From Prauserella alba (GTDB lineage Bacteria > Actinomycetota > Actinomycetes > Mycobacteriales > Pseudonocardiaceae), in contig NZ_JAMTCH010000006.1 in the NCBI RefSeq assembly GCF_024171735.1, positions 1 through 64,000 on the forward strand: 64,000 nt of DNA, read 5' to 3'. The position numbers and the translations under genes were made by a program. Under the pieces are notes generated by a model. The model was given only the letters and a program-made list of their open reading frames with translations, ran no database searches and was not told the origin of the DNA. This document shows, piece by piece, positions 48,142-58,309 of the stretch (position 1 is the stretch's first letter; each line of letters opens with the position of its first letter).

Positions 48142-49173
48142 TCACCGCTCGTCCTCCGGCACCGGACGCTCCGCGGCCCGCTCCTCCGGCGCCGCGGCGT
48201 GGAGGTTCAGTCCGGACCCGCCGACCACGCTCGGATCACGCTTGGCCTTCACGAGGCTCGCCACGGTCGTCGCCGTCAGCACCACGACGATGACCCCGAG
48301 GGACATCCAGTTGTTGATCTCCAGCCACGCCGGCGTGACGTGGTACTCGTGCAGCGCGTGGAGCACGAGCTTCACACCGATGAAGGCCAGGATGATCGCC
48401 AACCCCTGCGACAGGTACACGAGCTTGCTGACGAGACCGCCGAGCAGGAAGTACAGCTGCCGCAACCCCATCAGCGCGAACGCGTTGGCCGTGAAGACGA
48501 GGAACGCCTCCTGGGTGATACCGAAGATCGCCGGGATGGAGTCGACGGCGAAGAGCAGGTCCGCACTGCCGATCGCGACGATCACGAGCGCCATCGGCGT
48601 CAGGTACCGCTTGCCGTCACGCTTGACGATCGAATGGTGTCCCTCGTAGTCGTCGGTGACCCGGAAGGCCTTCCTGGTCAGGCGCGTGATCAGGTTCTCG
48701 TGGTACTCCTCGTCCTCGTCCTTCTGCCGCACCATGTTGATCGCCGTGAAGATCAGGAACGCGCCGAACACGAAGAAGATCCACACGACCTGCGCGATCG
48801 CCCAGGCTCCGATCGCGATGAACACGCTGCGCATCGCGAGCGCGATCACGATGCCGATCAGCAGCACCCGATGCTGATGGATCGCCGGCACCTTGAACGA
48901 CGCCATGATCACCATGAAGATGAACAGGTTGTCGACCGACAGCGAGTACTCGGTGATGTAGCCGGTGAAGAACTGGACACCGGGATCGTGCCCGGCCAGC
49001 AACCACAGGCCGATCCCGAACGCCACGGCGCAGCCGACGTAGAACACCACCCAGCGGGCGGCCTCACCGGTGGTGACCTCGTGGGGTTTGCGGTCGACGA
49101 TCACCAGGTCGATAGCAAGCAGCACGATCAGACCGCCGATGGTGGCGGCCCACAGCCAGAACGGCACGGACAT
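48142..49173 (-). CDS. TerC/Alx-family membrane transporter (probable Mn2+ export)
   Basis: Integral membrane protein of the TerC family, members of which export manganese. The 343-residue product has about eight or nine hydrophobic segments; the family core includes FFTGYITEYSLSVDNLFIF near residue 80 and SADLLFAVDSIPAIFGIT near 210, where acidic residues in membrane helices bind the metal. A charged loop rich in Lys, Glu and Asp (near 155-185) separates the two halves. ATG 49173 follows GGAGG by nine bases. That Shine-Dalgarno lies inside a riboswitch hairpin (see separate entry). Confidence 0.94.
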   Translation of the reverse strand: MSVPFWLWAATIGGLIVLLAIDLVIVDRKPHEVTTGEAARWVVFYVGCAVAFGIGLWLLAGHDPGVQFFTGYITEYSLSVDNLFIFMVIMASFKVPAIHQHRVLLIGIVIALAMRSVFIAIGAWAIAQVVWIFFVFGAFLIFTAINMVRQKDEDEEYHENLITRLTRKAFRVTDDYEGHHSIVKRDGKRYLTPMALVIVAIGSADLLFAVDSIPAIFGITQEAFLVFTANAFALMGLRQLYFLLGGLVSKLVYLSQGLAIILAFIGVKLVLHALHEYHVTPAWLEINNWMSLGVIVVVLTATTVASLVKAKRDPSVVGGSGLNLHAAAPEERAAERPVPEDER

Positions 49174-49182
49174 GGACGATTT

Positions 49183-49320
49183 CCTCCGGTTAGCGCGATG
49201 GTGCTATCCGGAGGTCTCTTCCGCCCGCAGGCCTTCGGCAGACTCGTGGGCCGGCGACGCCGGGTGCGTCGGGATCGCAGCCGTGCTGACGACGTCGCCG
49301 TGACGGAATACTCCCCTCCG
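49183..49320 (-). ncRNA. yybP-ykoY manganese riboswitch controlling terC
   Basis: The minus-strand leader holds the conserved GGGGAGTA (49316-49309), the GACGTCGTCAGCACG segment (about 49295-49281) and the closing GGAAGAGACCTCCGG, all typical of yybP-ykoY aptamers. P1 pairs CGGAGG (49320-49315) with CCTCCG (49214-49209). The same CCTCCGG strand (49214-49208) can instead pair with CCGGAGG (49189-49183), which contains the terC Shine-Dalgarno, in a 12-bp helix with one mismatch. The two pairings exclude each other, predicting translation ON when Mn2+ stabilises P1. Motifs are seen; ligand and switching are inferred from the class. Confidence 0.9.
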
Positions 49321-49483
49321 TGGGGAACACAACCGTTCCATCCTTACCCCTCGGTACGCCCCGGCGCCACTGGCGGCCACCATCCGGTTCGTCACCCCAC
49401 GCGTAACATCGATCACACACCGCCGTCCCCATGCCGGAAACCGGGCACGCCCGGACGAACCGCCTACGCCCCGCCCCAATAGT
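49321..49483. other. Divergent promoter region of terC and the hydrolase-ABC gene
   Basis: 163 bases upstream of the riboswitch and of the divergent fusion gene. It must hold both promoters, but I found no clear -35/-10 pair. No open frame with coding character. Confidence 0.4.
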
Positions 49484-52400
49484 GTGAGCATCGTGTCCCG
49501 TCTTCTCCGCAGCCGCGGCCAACGCCTGACGGCACTGGCCGCCGTCGTCGTGCTCCTCGCCGCCGGCGGCCTCCTGCTGTTCCGTGACGGCGAACGACCG
49601 CCCGCGTATCGCACGCAGGCCGCGACCATCGACGTCGCGACCTCGCCCGGCTCGGCCGAGCGCGAACAGCTCGACACCACGGTCTACGTGCCGGAGGAGA
49701 CGCCGGCACCCGCCGTGCTCCTCCCGCACGGTTTCGGCGGCGACAAGGACAGCGTCGCCCGTGACGCGCAGGAACTCGCCGAACGTGGGTTCGTCGTGCT
49801 GACCTGGTCCGCGCGCGGTTTCGGCGACAGCACGGGCGCGATCTCACTGAACGCCCCCGACCGCGAGGTCGCCGACGCCTCGCGGCTGATCGACCACCTG
49901 GCGGGCATGCCCGAGGTGATCTCCGATGACGACGGCGATCCCCGCGTCGGCGTCACCGGCGCGTCCTACGGCGGTGCACTGGCCATGCTGCTGGCGGGCA
50001 CGGACCCGCGGGTGGACGCCATCGCACCGGCGATCACGTACAACGATCTGCGGCAGTCGCTGCTGCCGAACAACGCCACCGACGACGACCTCGCGGCCGC
50101 GAGCCCCGCACCCGGCGCGGACACCGGAACCGGAGTGCTCAAACGGTCATGGATCGGCACGCTCTTCTCAGCGGGCTCGGGCGCTCCGTCGGCGGCCGCG
50201 GGCGCCGGGCCCGACGCCGTCGAACCCGGCGACGACGCGGACAGCGACGACCTGGCCACACCACCGGGCCAAGGCGACGGTACGGGCCGGGCAGCCGATC
50301 CCGGTGGTGCGCAGCGCGGCCCCGGTGGCAACACGGGCGGCGACGCCGACGGCTGCGGCCGGTTCAGCGCGGAGGTCTGCGCGGCCTACGTCGACGTCGC
50401 CACCGACGGCGCCGCCGAGCCCGAGACGCTCGACCTGCTGCACCGCGTCTCACCCGCCTCCGTCACCGACGACATCACCGTGCCGACGCTGCTGGTGCAG
50501 GGCGAACACGACACCTTGTTCGGTCTCGAGCAGGCCGACGCCAACGCCCGCCAGATCGCCGAGGCAGGCGGCGAGGTGTCCGTCGTCTGGTACGCGGGCG
50601 GCCACGACGGCGGCGGGCCCGGCCCGCAACTCCGCGGCGTCATGGCCGATTTCCTCTGGCATCACCTGACCGGCGAGGGCGAGGATCCCGCAGCGCCGTT
50701 CTCCTACGACGTCACCGGCGCGATCCGCCCCGACGGCGCCCCGTCGGTCCGCAACGTCGAAGCCGGTTCCTACCCCGGCGTCAACGGCCGTGACGTCCAG
50801 CGCCGCGCCGTGCGCCTCACCGGCGAAGCGCAGACCGTCCTCCGCCCACCAGGAGGCACGCCCGCGTCGGTGAGCGGGATCCCCGGGCTGAACCGCATCG
50901 TGTCGGGCTCGTCCCGGCTGTCCGGCCTGTTCACGATCGATCCGCCCGGCCAGGCCGCCGTGTTCACCTCGCGCCCCATGAGCGAGCAGCTGCTCGTCAC
51001 CGGCGCCTCGACCGTGCGCCTGTCGATCACGCCGCAGCCTGCGTCGATGCCCGGGGCCGCAACGTCCGGCGACGGTGAGGGCGGCAACGGCACCGGCGGT
51101 ACCGGCAACAGCCGCGACACCGGCGACGGAGGCGGTGCCGGCAACCCCGACCGCGCACAGCCCGGCAACGACTCGGGACGCGGCGACTCCGAAGGCGGCG
51201 ACTCCGAAGGCGGCAACTCCGAGAGCGGCGAGACGGACCGGAACGGCGCGAACGCACAGGGCGGCGGCTTCACCCCGTCGGAGGCCGTGCTGTTCGCCAA
51301 GCTGTACGACGTCGGCCCCGACGGCACGCGCACGCTGCCCGGCAACGCCGTGTCTCCCATCAGGGTGCCGCTCGCCGCTGACGGCTCACCGACGGACGTG
51401 ACCGTCACCCTTCCCGGAATCGTCAGGCCGGTCGAGACCGACCACCGACTGCAACTGGTGATCAGCACGACGGACCGGTCGTATGCCACCCCCGACCGCC
51501 CCGCGGGCTTCCGTGTCGCACTCGCCGGACAACCCGAGGTGTCGGTACCGGTGGTCCCGGGAACGACCGCGACGTCCGGATGGCCCGTCGCCCAGCTCGC
51601 GGGCATCGGCGGTGCGCTCGCCCTCGCCGTGGGCGTCGGCGCGATCGGCCGGATCCGCCGCAGGCGTTCGCACCGGGTCGACCCGGATCTCGCCGACACG
51701 CCGATGGTGATCTCCGGCCTGACGAAGTCCTACCCCGGCGGGCTGACCGCGGTCAGCGACCTGTCCTTCCGGGTCGAGCCGGGACAGGTGCTGGGCCTGC
51801 TCGGCCCCAACGGCGCAGGCAAGACCACGACGCTGCGCATGCTGATGGGCCTGATCACGCCGACCGACGGCGAGATCCGCGTGTTCGGCCACCGCGTCAC
51901 ACCCGGCGCCCCGGTGCTGTCGCGCATCGGATCGTTCGTCGAAGGCTCCGGGTTCCTGCCGCACCTGTCGGGGGCGGCGAACCTCGAACTGTACTGGCAG
52001 GCGACCGGCCGCCCCACCGGCAAGGCGCACATCGACGAGGCCCTCGAGATCGCGGGACTGGGCGATGCGGTGCACCGCAAGGTCCGCACCTACAGCCAGG
52101 GCATGCGCCAGCGACTCGCCATCGCGCAGGCGATGCTCGGGCTGCCGGAGCTGCTCGTGCTCGACGAGCCCACCAACGGCCTCGACCCGCCCCAGATCCA
52201 TCAGATGCGCGAGGTGCTGCGCCGATACGCGGCGACCGGCCGCACCGTCGTGGTGTCCAGCCACCTGCTGGCCGAGGTGGAGCAGACGTGCACGGACGTG
52301 GTCGTCATGCACCGCGGCAGGCTGGTCGCATCCGGCGGGGTCCACGACATCATCGCGGCGGGCGGTGAGGCGACGTTCCGCGTGGACGACGCCGAACGCG

Positions 52401-52600
52401 CCGCGGAGATCCTGCGCGGCCTCGACGGCGTCTCGGACGTGGAGATCACCGACGGCCTCGTGCACGCCGACCTCGGTGAACTGCCGCGCAGCGAGGCCGT
52501 CGCGTCGCTCGTGCGCGGCGACGTGTCCGTCGAACAGGCCGGACCGCGCCGCAGGCTCGAAGACGCGTTCCTGCAACTCGTCGGGGAAGGTGAGAGCTGA
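49484..52600 (+). CDS. Extracytoplasmic alpha/beta hydrolase (S15-like) fused to ABC transporter ATPase
   Basis: Unusual 1038-residue fusion. TM1 at about 15-33; an outside S15/X-Pro-peptidase-like hydrolase domain with triad Ser161 (GASYGG), Asp343 (GEHDTLFG) and His374 (AGGHDGGG), interrupted by Gly/Asp-rich insertions (205-290); a PepX-C-like beta domain with a long Gly/Ser/Asn-rich linker (about 525-595); TM2 near 700-720, then RIRRRR; and a cytoplasmic ABC domain with Walker A LLGPNGAGKTTTLRML, signature YSQGMRQRLAIAQAM and LLVLDEPTNGLD. GTG 49484 is used (another in-frame GTG at 49493). The stop overlaps the permease start by one base. The role is unknown: a peptide or ester processed outside and exported or sensed is possible. 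Confidence 0.88.
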   Translation: MSIVSRLLRSRGQRLTALAAVVVLLAAGGLLLFRDGERPPAYRTQAATIDVATSPGSAEREQLDTTVYVPEETPAPAVLLPHGFGGDKDSVARDAQELAERGFVVLTWSARGFGDSTGAISLNAPDREVADASRLIDHLAGMPEVISDDDGDPRVGVTGASYGGALAMLLAGTDPRVDAIAPAITYNDLRQSLLPNNATDDDLAAASPAPGADTGTGVLKRSWIGTLFSAGSGAPSAAAGAGPDAVEPGDDADSDDLATPPGQGDGTGRAADPGGAQRGPGGNTGGDADGCGRFSAEVCAAYVDVATDGAAEPETLDLLHRVSPASVTDDITVPTLLVQGEHDTLFGLEQADANARQIAEAGGEVSVVWYAGGHDGGGPGPQLRGVMADFLWHHLTGEGEDPAAPFSYDVTGAIRPDGAPSVRNVEAGSYPGVNGRDVQRRAVRLTGEAQTVLRPPGGTPASVSGIPGLNRIVSGSSRLSGLFTIDPPGQAAVFTSRPMSEQLLVTGASTVRLSITPQPASMPGAATSGDGEGGNGTGGTGNSRDTGDGGGAGNPDRAQPGNDSGRGDSEGGDSEGGNSESGETDRNGANAQGGGFTPSEAVLFAKLYDVGPDGTRTLPGNAVSPIRVPLAADGSPTDVTVTLPGIVRPVETDHRLQLVISTTDRSYATPDRPAGFRVALAGQPEVSVPVVPGTTATSGWPVAQLAGIGGALALAVGVGAIGRIRRRRSHRVDPDLADTPMVISGLTKSYPGGLTAVSDLSFRVEPGQVLGLLGPNGAGKTTTLRMLMGLITPTDGEIRVFGHRVTPGAPVLSRIGSFVEGSGFLPHLSGAANLELYWQATGRPTGKAHIDEALEIAGLGDAVHRKVRTYSQGMRQRLAIAQAMLGLPELLVLDEPTNGLDPPQIHQMREVLRRYAATGRTVVVSSHLLAEVEQTCTDVVVMHRGRLVASGGVHDIIAAGGEATFRVDDAERAAEILRGLDGVSDVEITDGLVHADLGELPRSEAVASLVRGDVSVEQAGPRRRLEDAFLQLVGEGES

Positions 52601-53613
52601 TGAGCGACTCCGAACGCGCACCGGACTCGTCCGGCGCAGCGCCCGTGCAGACCGAGCCCCTGCGCACCGAGCACTCCCACACCGTGGACCAGCACGGGGT
52701 GCACACCGACCCGGCCGCGTTGGACGAGCTCACCGACGCGGCCGGGGCCGAACCGGCCACGGACCGCGGACCGGACGGGGCCGTCACCGGCTACCGCGCC
52801 GCACGCACGCTCCGGCTCGGCGTGGAACTGCGGCGGCAACTGCGCAGGCGGCGCACCCAGCTGCTGCTGGCGTTCGTCGCAGCGCTGCCGTTCATCCTGG
52901 TCGGCGCGTTCGAGATCGGCGAGGCGGAAGCCAACCCGCGCTCGGGCGGGTTCATCGACCTGGCCACGGCCAGCGCCCCGAACTTCGTCGTCGTGGCACT
53001 GTTCGTGTCGGGCTCGTTCCTGCTGCCGATGATCGTGGCGCTGTACTTCGGCGACACGATCGCGAGCGAGTCCTCGTGGTCCAGCCTGAAGTACCTGCTG
53101 GCCATCCCCGTGCCCCGGCATCGGCTGCTGCGGCAGAAGGCGGTCGCATCGGCGTTGCTGTCGGCGTTGACGATCGTGGTCCTGCCGGTGTCGGCACTCG
53201 TCGCAGGAACGATCTGGTACGGCACGGGCGAGGCGATCAGCCCGACCGGCGACTCGATCCCGTTCTCCGACAGCCTCCTCGCGCTCACGCTGGCAACGGC
53301 CTACCTGCTCGTCCACCTGGCATGGGTGGCGGGACTGGCCCTGTTGCTGAGCGTGTCGACCGACGCCCCGCTGGGGGCGGTCGGCGGCGCGGTGCTCGTG
53401 TCGATCCTGTCGCAGATCCTCAACCAGATCACCGCGCTCGGCGACCTGCGGGACTTCCTGCCGACACACTTCTCGTTCGCGTGGATGGACCTGATCGCCA
53501 CCGACGTCGAGTGGACCCGCATGGCGTCCGGCGCCCTGTCGGCGACGCTGTTCGCCACGGTGTTCGGGCTCCTCGCGGCACGCAGGTTCGCGACGAAGGA
53601 CGTCACGAGCTGA
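52600..53613 (+). CDS. ABC-2-type transporter permease
   Basis: Membrane partner of the fused ATPase. The 337-residue protein has a hydrophilic N-terminal 65 residues, then six hydrophobic segments: LLLAFVAALPFILVGAFEIG, FVVVALFVSGSFLLPMIVAL, LLSALTIVVLPVSALVAG, LLALTLATAYLLVHLAWVAG, GAVGGAVLVSILSQILNQI and ATVFGLLAARRFA. The pattern resembles the ABC-2 permeases. ATG start shares one base with the upstream stop (TGATG). No obvious substrate clue. Confidence 0.88.
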   Translation: MSDSERAPDSSGAAPVQTEPLRTEHSHTVDQHGVHTDPAALDELTDAAGAEPATDRGPDGAVTGYRAARTLRLGVELRRQLRRRRTQLLLAFVAALPFILVGAFEIGEAEANPRSGGFIDLATASAPNFVVVALFVSGSFLLPMIVALYFGDTIASESSWSSLKYLLAIPVPRHRLLRQKAVASALLSALTIVVLPVSALVAGTIWYGTGEAISPTGDSIPFSDSLLALTLATAYLLVHLAWVAGLALLLSVSTDAPLGAVGGAVLVSILSQILNQITALGDLRDFLPTHFSFAWMDLIATDVEWTRMASGALSATLFATVFGLLAARRFATKDVTS

Positions 53614-53768
53614 ACGCGCGTGCCTGCGAGACGGAAGACCGTCGCGCTTGCCGGCCGGCCGCGGTGGCGGGCACGACGAGGGCATGACATCCGGCCCGGA
53701 ATGACCGACAATTCCGAAACAGGATCGTCAGCGCCGTACGCGGCCCCACAGCCGGCAAGGAGGCCACC

Positions 53769-54149
53769 ATGCCTCGTCCCGTGTACTTCGAGGTCTACGC
53801 GAGCGATCCCGAACGGGCGATCACGTTCTACGCGACCGTGTTCGAATGGCATTTCGAAAGATGGGCGCCGGGCGGATCGTGGGACATCACCACGGGAAGC
53901 GGCGCCGGCATCGACGGCAGTCTCGTCCAGCGGGACGGGCCGCCGCCGGAGAACGGCGCCGCCGCACCGACGTGCGCGCTCACGATGGAGGTCGACGATC
54001 TGGACCTGATGGTGCGCGAGGTGCAGCAGGCGGGCGGCTCGCTCGCCGGTCCAGAGAAGTCCGTTCCCGAGATCGGCAGGCTCGTCTACTGCCGTGACCC
54101 CGAAGGCACGCTCTTCGGCATGCTGGAACCCGACCCCACCGCGGCCTGA
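53769..54149 (+). CDS. VOC (glyoxalase/bleomycin-resistance fold) protein
   Basis: Small metal-dependent VOC protein, function unassigned. The 126 residues have the start VYFEVYASDPERAITFYATV, the second module EVDDLDLMVREVQQAGG and the closing YCRDPEGTLFGMLEPD with a metal-type Glu. AAGGAGG lies five bases before ATG 53769. It is alone between the permease gene and convergent uvrB. Confidence 0.88.
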   Translation: MPRPVYFEVYASDPERAITFYATVFEWHFERWAPGGSWDITTGSGAGIDGSLVQRDGPPPENGAAAPTCALTMEVDDLDLMVREVQQAGGSLAGPEKSVPEIGRLVYCRDPEGTLFGMLEPDPTAA

Positions 54150-54185
54150 GCCCTCGTGCACGGGCGGGTCACGGGCGGCCGCCGG

Positions 54186-56345
<2,160 letters not shown>

Positions 56346-56352
56346 GTCGTCC

Positions 56353-56375
56353 AGGGTAAGCGGACCCACCGACAA
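56353..56375 (-). promoter_or_regulatory. RecA/LexA-independent (PafBC-type) damage promoter of uvrB
   Basis: Minus strand: TTGTCGGTG (56375-56367), eight bases, TACCCT (56358-56353). This is an exact fit to the mycobacterial motif TTGTCRGTG-N8-TAnnnT. The start codon follows seven bases after the -10. No LexA palindrome is seen nearby. Confidence 0.85.
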
Positions 56376-56419
56376 GTTCCGCCCCGCGGGCGACGGTCGC
56401 GGCGCCGACGGCGACCGCA

Positions 56420-57595
56420 TCAGCAGTCGCAGCAGGCCGCGTCGCAACAGTCGCAGTCACAGGAGCCCTTCGGCTTGCCGTCGCACGGGCCGGGATACGG
56501 ATCGCGGCAGCAGAACTGGCAGCTGCAGCACATGTACAGGCCGACGCAGCAGCCCAGTACCGGATTGCGCGGCTGCGGCGGCACGCGGAACCTCGGATAC
56601 CAGAGCCCGCCGCCCTGCCCGTCCTGCACCGGTCCGGGCCCGTCCTTGGCCTCGGCACCCGGACCGGGCGCGCGGACCGCGTGGCCGGTTCCGCCGGCAT
56701 GCCCACCGCTGTCGATGTGACCAGCGGCGTCACGACCGCTTCCCGCGTGGCCGAAGGTCCGCGTGACCGCCCGTTCCAGCTCGTGCACCAGCAGCGCGTG
56801 CACCAGCCCGCGGTGCGTCAGCGAGACCTGGTCGAGGGCGAGTCGCACCCCCAGCACCGCGTCGTCGCACAATCGCCGCGCCTCGACCAGCCCGGTGCCG
56901 GTGGCAGGCAACGGGTTCCAGGCGCCCGTCGCCGCGTCGTCCGCGAGGTCCTCGACGGCGTCGAGCAGGTGCGCGATGCGACCGAACAGGCGACCCGCCT
57001 CGGCCAGCCCTTCCTCGTTTCCTGGCCTGCCCGCCAGCACGGCCGTGTGCGCGAAGGCGGCCGCCGTCGCGTGTTCCGTCGGCGCCGTCGCCGCGAGCAC
57101 GGAGTCGCCGGTGGTCAATCCGCGCTCGATCGTGGACTGCGCACCGATCGCGGCCGTGAGGTCCGCCGTGTCGAGACCGAGCCGTCCGCCGGCTTCGGCC
57201 GCGCGATCCGCCCAGAGCGCCGCGACACGCTGGGCGACCGGCCCGACCGCGCGGCGCCCGAACACCCCGTCGCCGTCGGCGACGTGGTCCGACACCTTCG
57301 CCGATGCCAGTACCAGCGACACCGAGGCCGCGAGCCGCGCACCGTCCCCGACCGCCACCGACGCACCGCGCATGCCGCGCAGCGCACACGGGCCGGCCGT
57401 CCGCCGCGCGGGGCCGGTGTCCGACTGGGCGTCCACGAGAGCCGAGATCAGCAGGCCGTCGTAATTGGTCGCCGTGCGAGCCAGCTGACCGTGCTCGTCC
57501 CGCAGCGCCAGGCACAACCCGCACAGCTGCGCCGTCCACTCGGTCCGAAGCCGGCCCGGCAGCCGATGCCGGCACGGCCTGATGATTCCGAACAT
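56420..57595 (-). CDS. DUF5685 family protein with cysteine-rich tail
   Basis: Function unknown. The 391-residue product starts [17 protein letters not shown] and has an early CGLCLALRD motif (with Cys8 a possible metal site); residues 30-280 are mostly helical ([39 protein letters not shown]), then a Gly/His-rich linker and a C-terminal 44-residue tail with 15 cysteines in CC and CxC pairs. The tail could bind metal or clusters. ATG 57595 has GGGGG eight bases upstream. It lies upstream of uvrB on the same strand. Confidence 0.8.
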   Translation of the reverse strand: MFGIIRPCRHRLPGRLRTEWTAQLCGLCLALRDEHGQLARTATNYDGLLISALVDAQSDTGPARRTAGPCALRGMRGASVAVGDGARLAASVSLVLASAKVSDHVADGDGVFGRRAVGPVAQRVAALWADRAAEAGGRLGLDTADLTAAIGAQSTIERGLTTGDSVLAATAPTEHATAAAFAHTAVLAGRPGNEEGLAEAGRLFGRIAHLLDAVEDLADDAATGAWNPLPATGTGLVEARRLCDDAVLGVRLALDQVSLTHRGLVHALLVHELERAVTRTFGHAGSGRDAAGHIDSGGHAGGTGHAVRAPGPGAEAKDGPGPVQDGQGGGLWYPRFRVPPQPRNPVLGCCVGLYMCCSCQFCCRDPYPGPCDGKPKGSCDCDCCDAACCDC

Positions 57596-57684
57596 GCGGA
57601 GACCCCCATTCAGCGGATTCGCATGATAGCCGCACGGGGCCGCCGGGACGTTCCGGCTCGACGCAGTCGGGCGGGCACAGCAAG

Positions 57685-58206
57685 ATGACCGGCATGCATG
57701 CGCCGAAGCGGGAAACGTTCGACGTCGCAGCCGGCACCAACACCGACCCCAAGGGCGTCGTGCGCGACGTCGAGGAGTACCGCGTCGAGGACTTCGGCCT
57801 GTACATGGCGCGGCCGACGCCGGGGCGGCGGCAGTTCCGGTACCTCGAATCGTGGCTGCTGCCCTCGCTCGGCCTGCGGATCACCGATTTCTGGTTCAAC
57901 CCCGGCCACGAACGGGACCAGGACTTCTACCTCGACGTCGTCGGGGTCACGATCGGCGCCGACCGGGTCTGGCACACCACCGACATGTATCTGGACCTCG
58001 TGCTCCGGCAACACCGCGGTGTCGACGTGATCGACACCGGTGAGTTGCTGGAGGCCGTGCAGGACGGCCTGGTGAGCTGCGGCGAGGCGACCGGCGCACT
58101 GGAGACCGCGTACAGCACGGTCGGCGCACTCGCCCGCCACGACCACGACCTCGGCGCCTGGCTCGCGACCCACGGCATCACGCTCACCTGGAAACGCCAC
58201 CCGTAA
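57685..58206 (+). CDS. DUF402 family protein
   Basis: DUF402 proteins include nucleoside di/triphosphatases and RNA-associated factors; the role here is unknown. The 173 residues show GLYMARPTPGRRQFRYLESW, then WFNPGHERDQDFYLDVVGV (with the conserved aromatic and Asp residues), then DLVLRQHRGVDVIDTGEL. ATG 57685 is used (another ATG at 57694). The M. tuberculosis counterpart (Rv1632c) also lies by uvrB. Confidence 0.82.
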   Translation: MTGMHAPKRETFDVAAGTNTDPKGVVRDVEEYRVEDFGLYMARPTPGRRQFRYLESWLLPSLGLRITDFWFNPGHERDQDFYLDVVGVTIGADRVWHTTDMYLDLVLRQHRGVDVIDTGELLEAVQDGLVSCGEATGALETAYSTVGALARHDHDLGAWLATHGITLTWKRHP

Positions 58207-58309
58207 GGCGGAAACGCCAGCCCGCCCCCTGTTCGGCGGCTTCTCCCGAACCTCGAGTGATCTTATCGTCACACTGCGCACACGTCACGCGTGTTCCGGG
58301 GAGGCGCCG

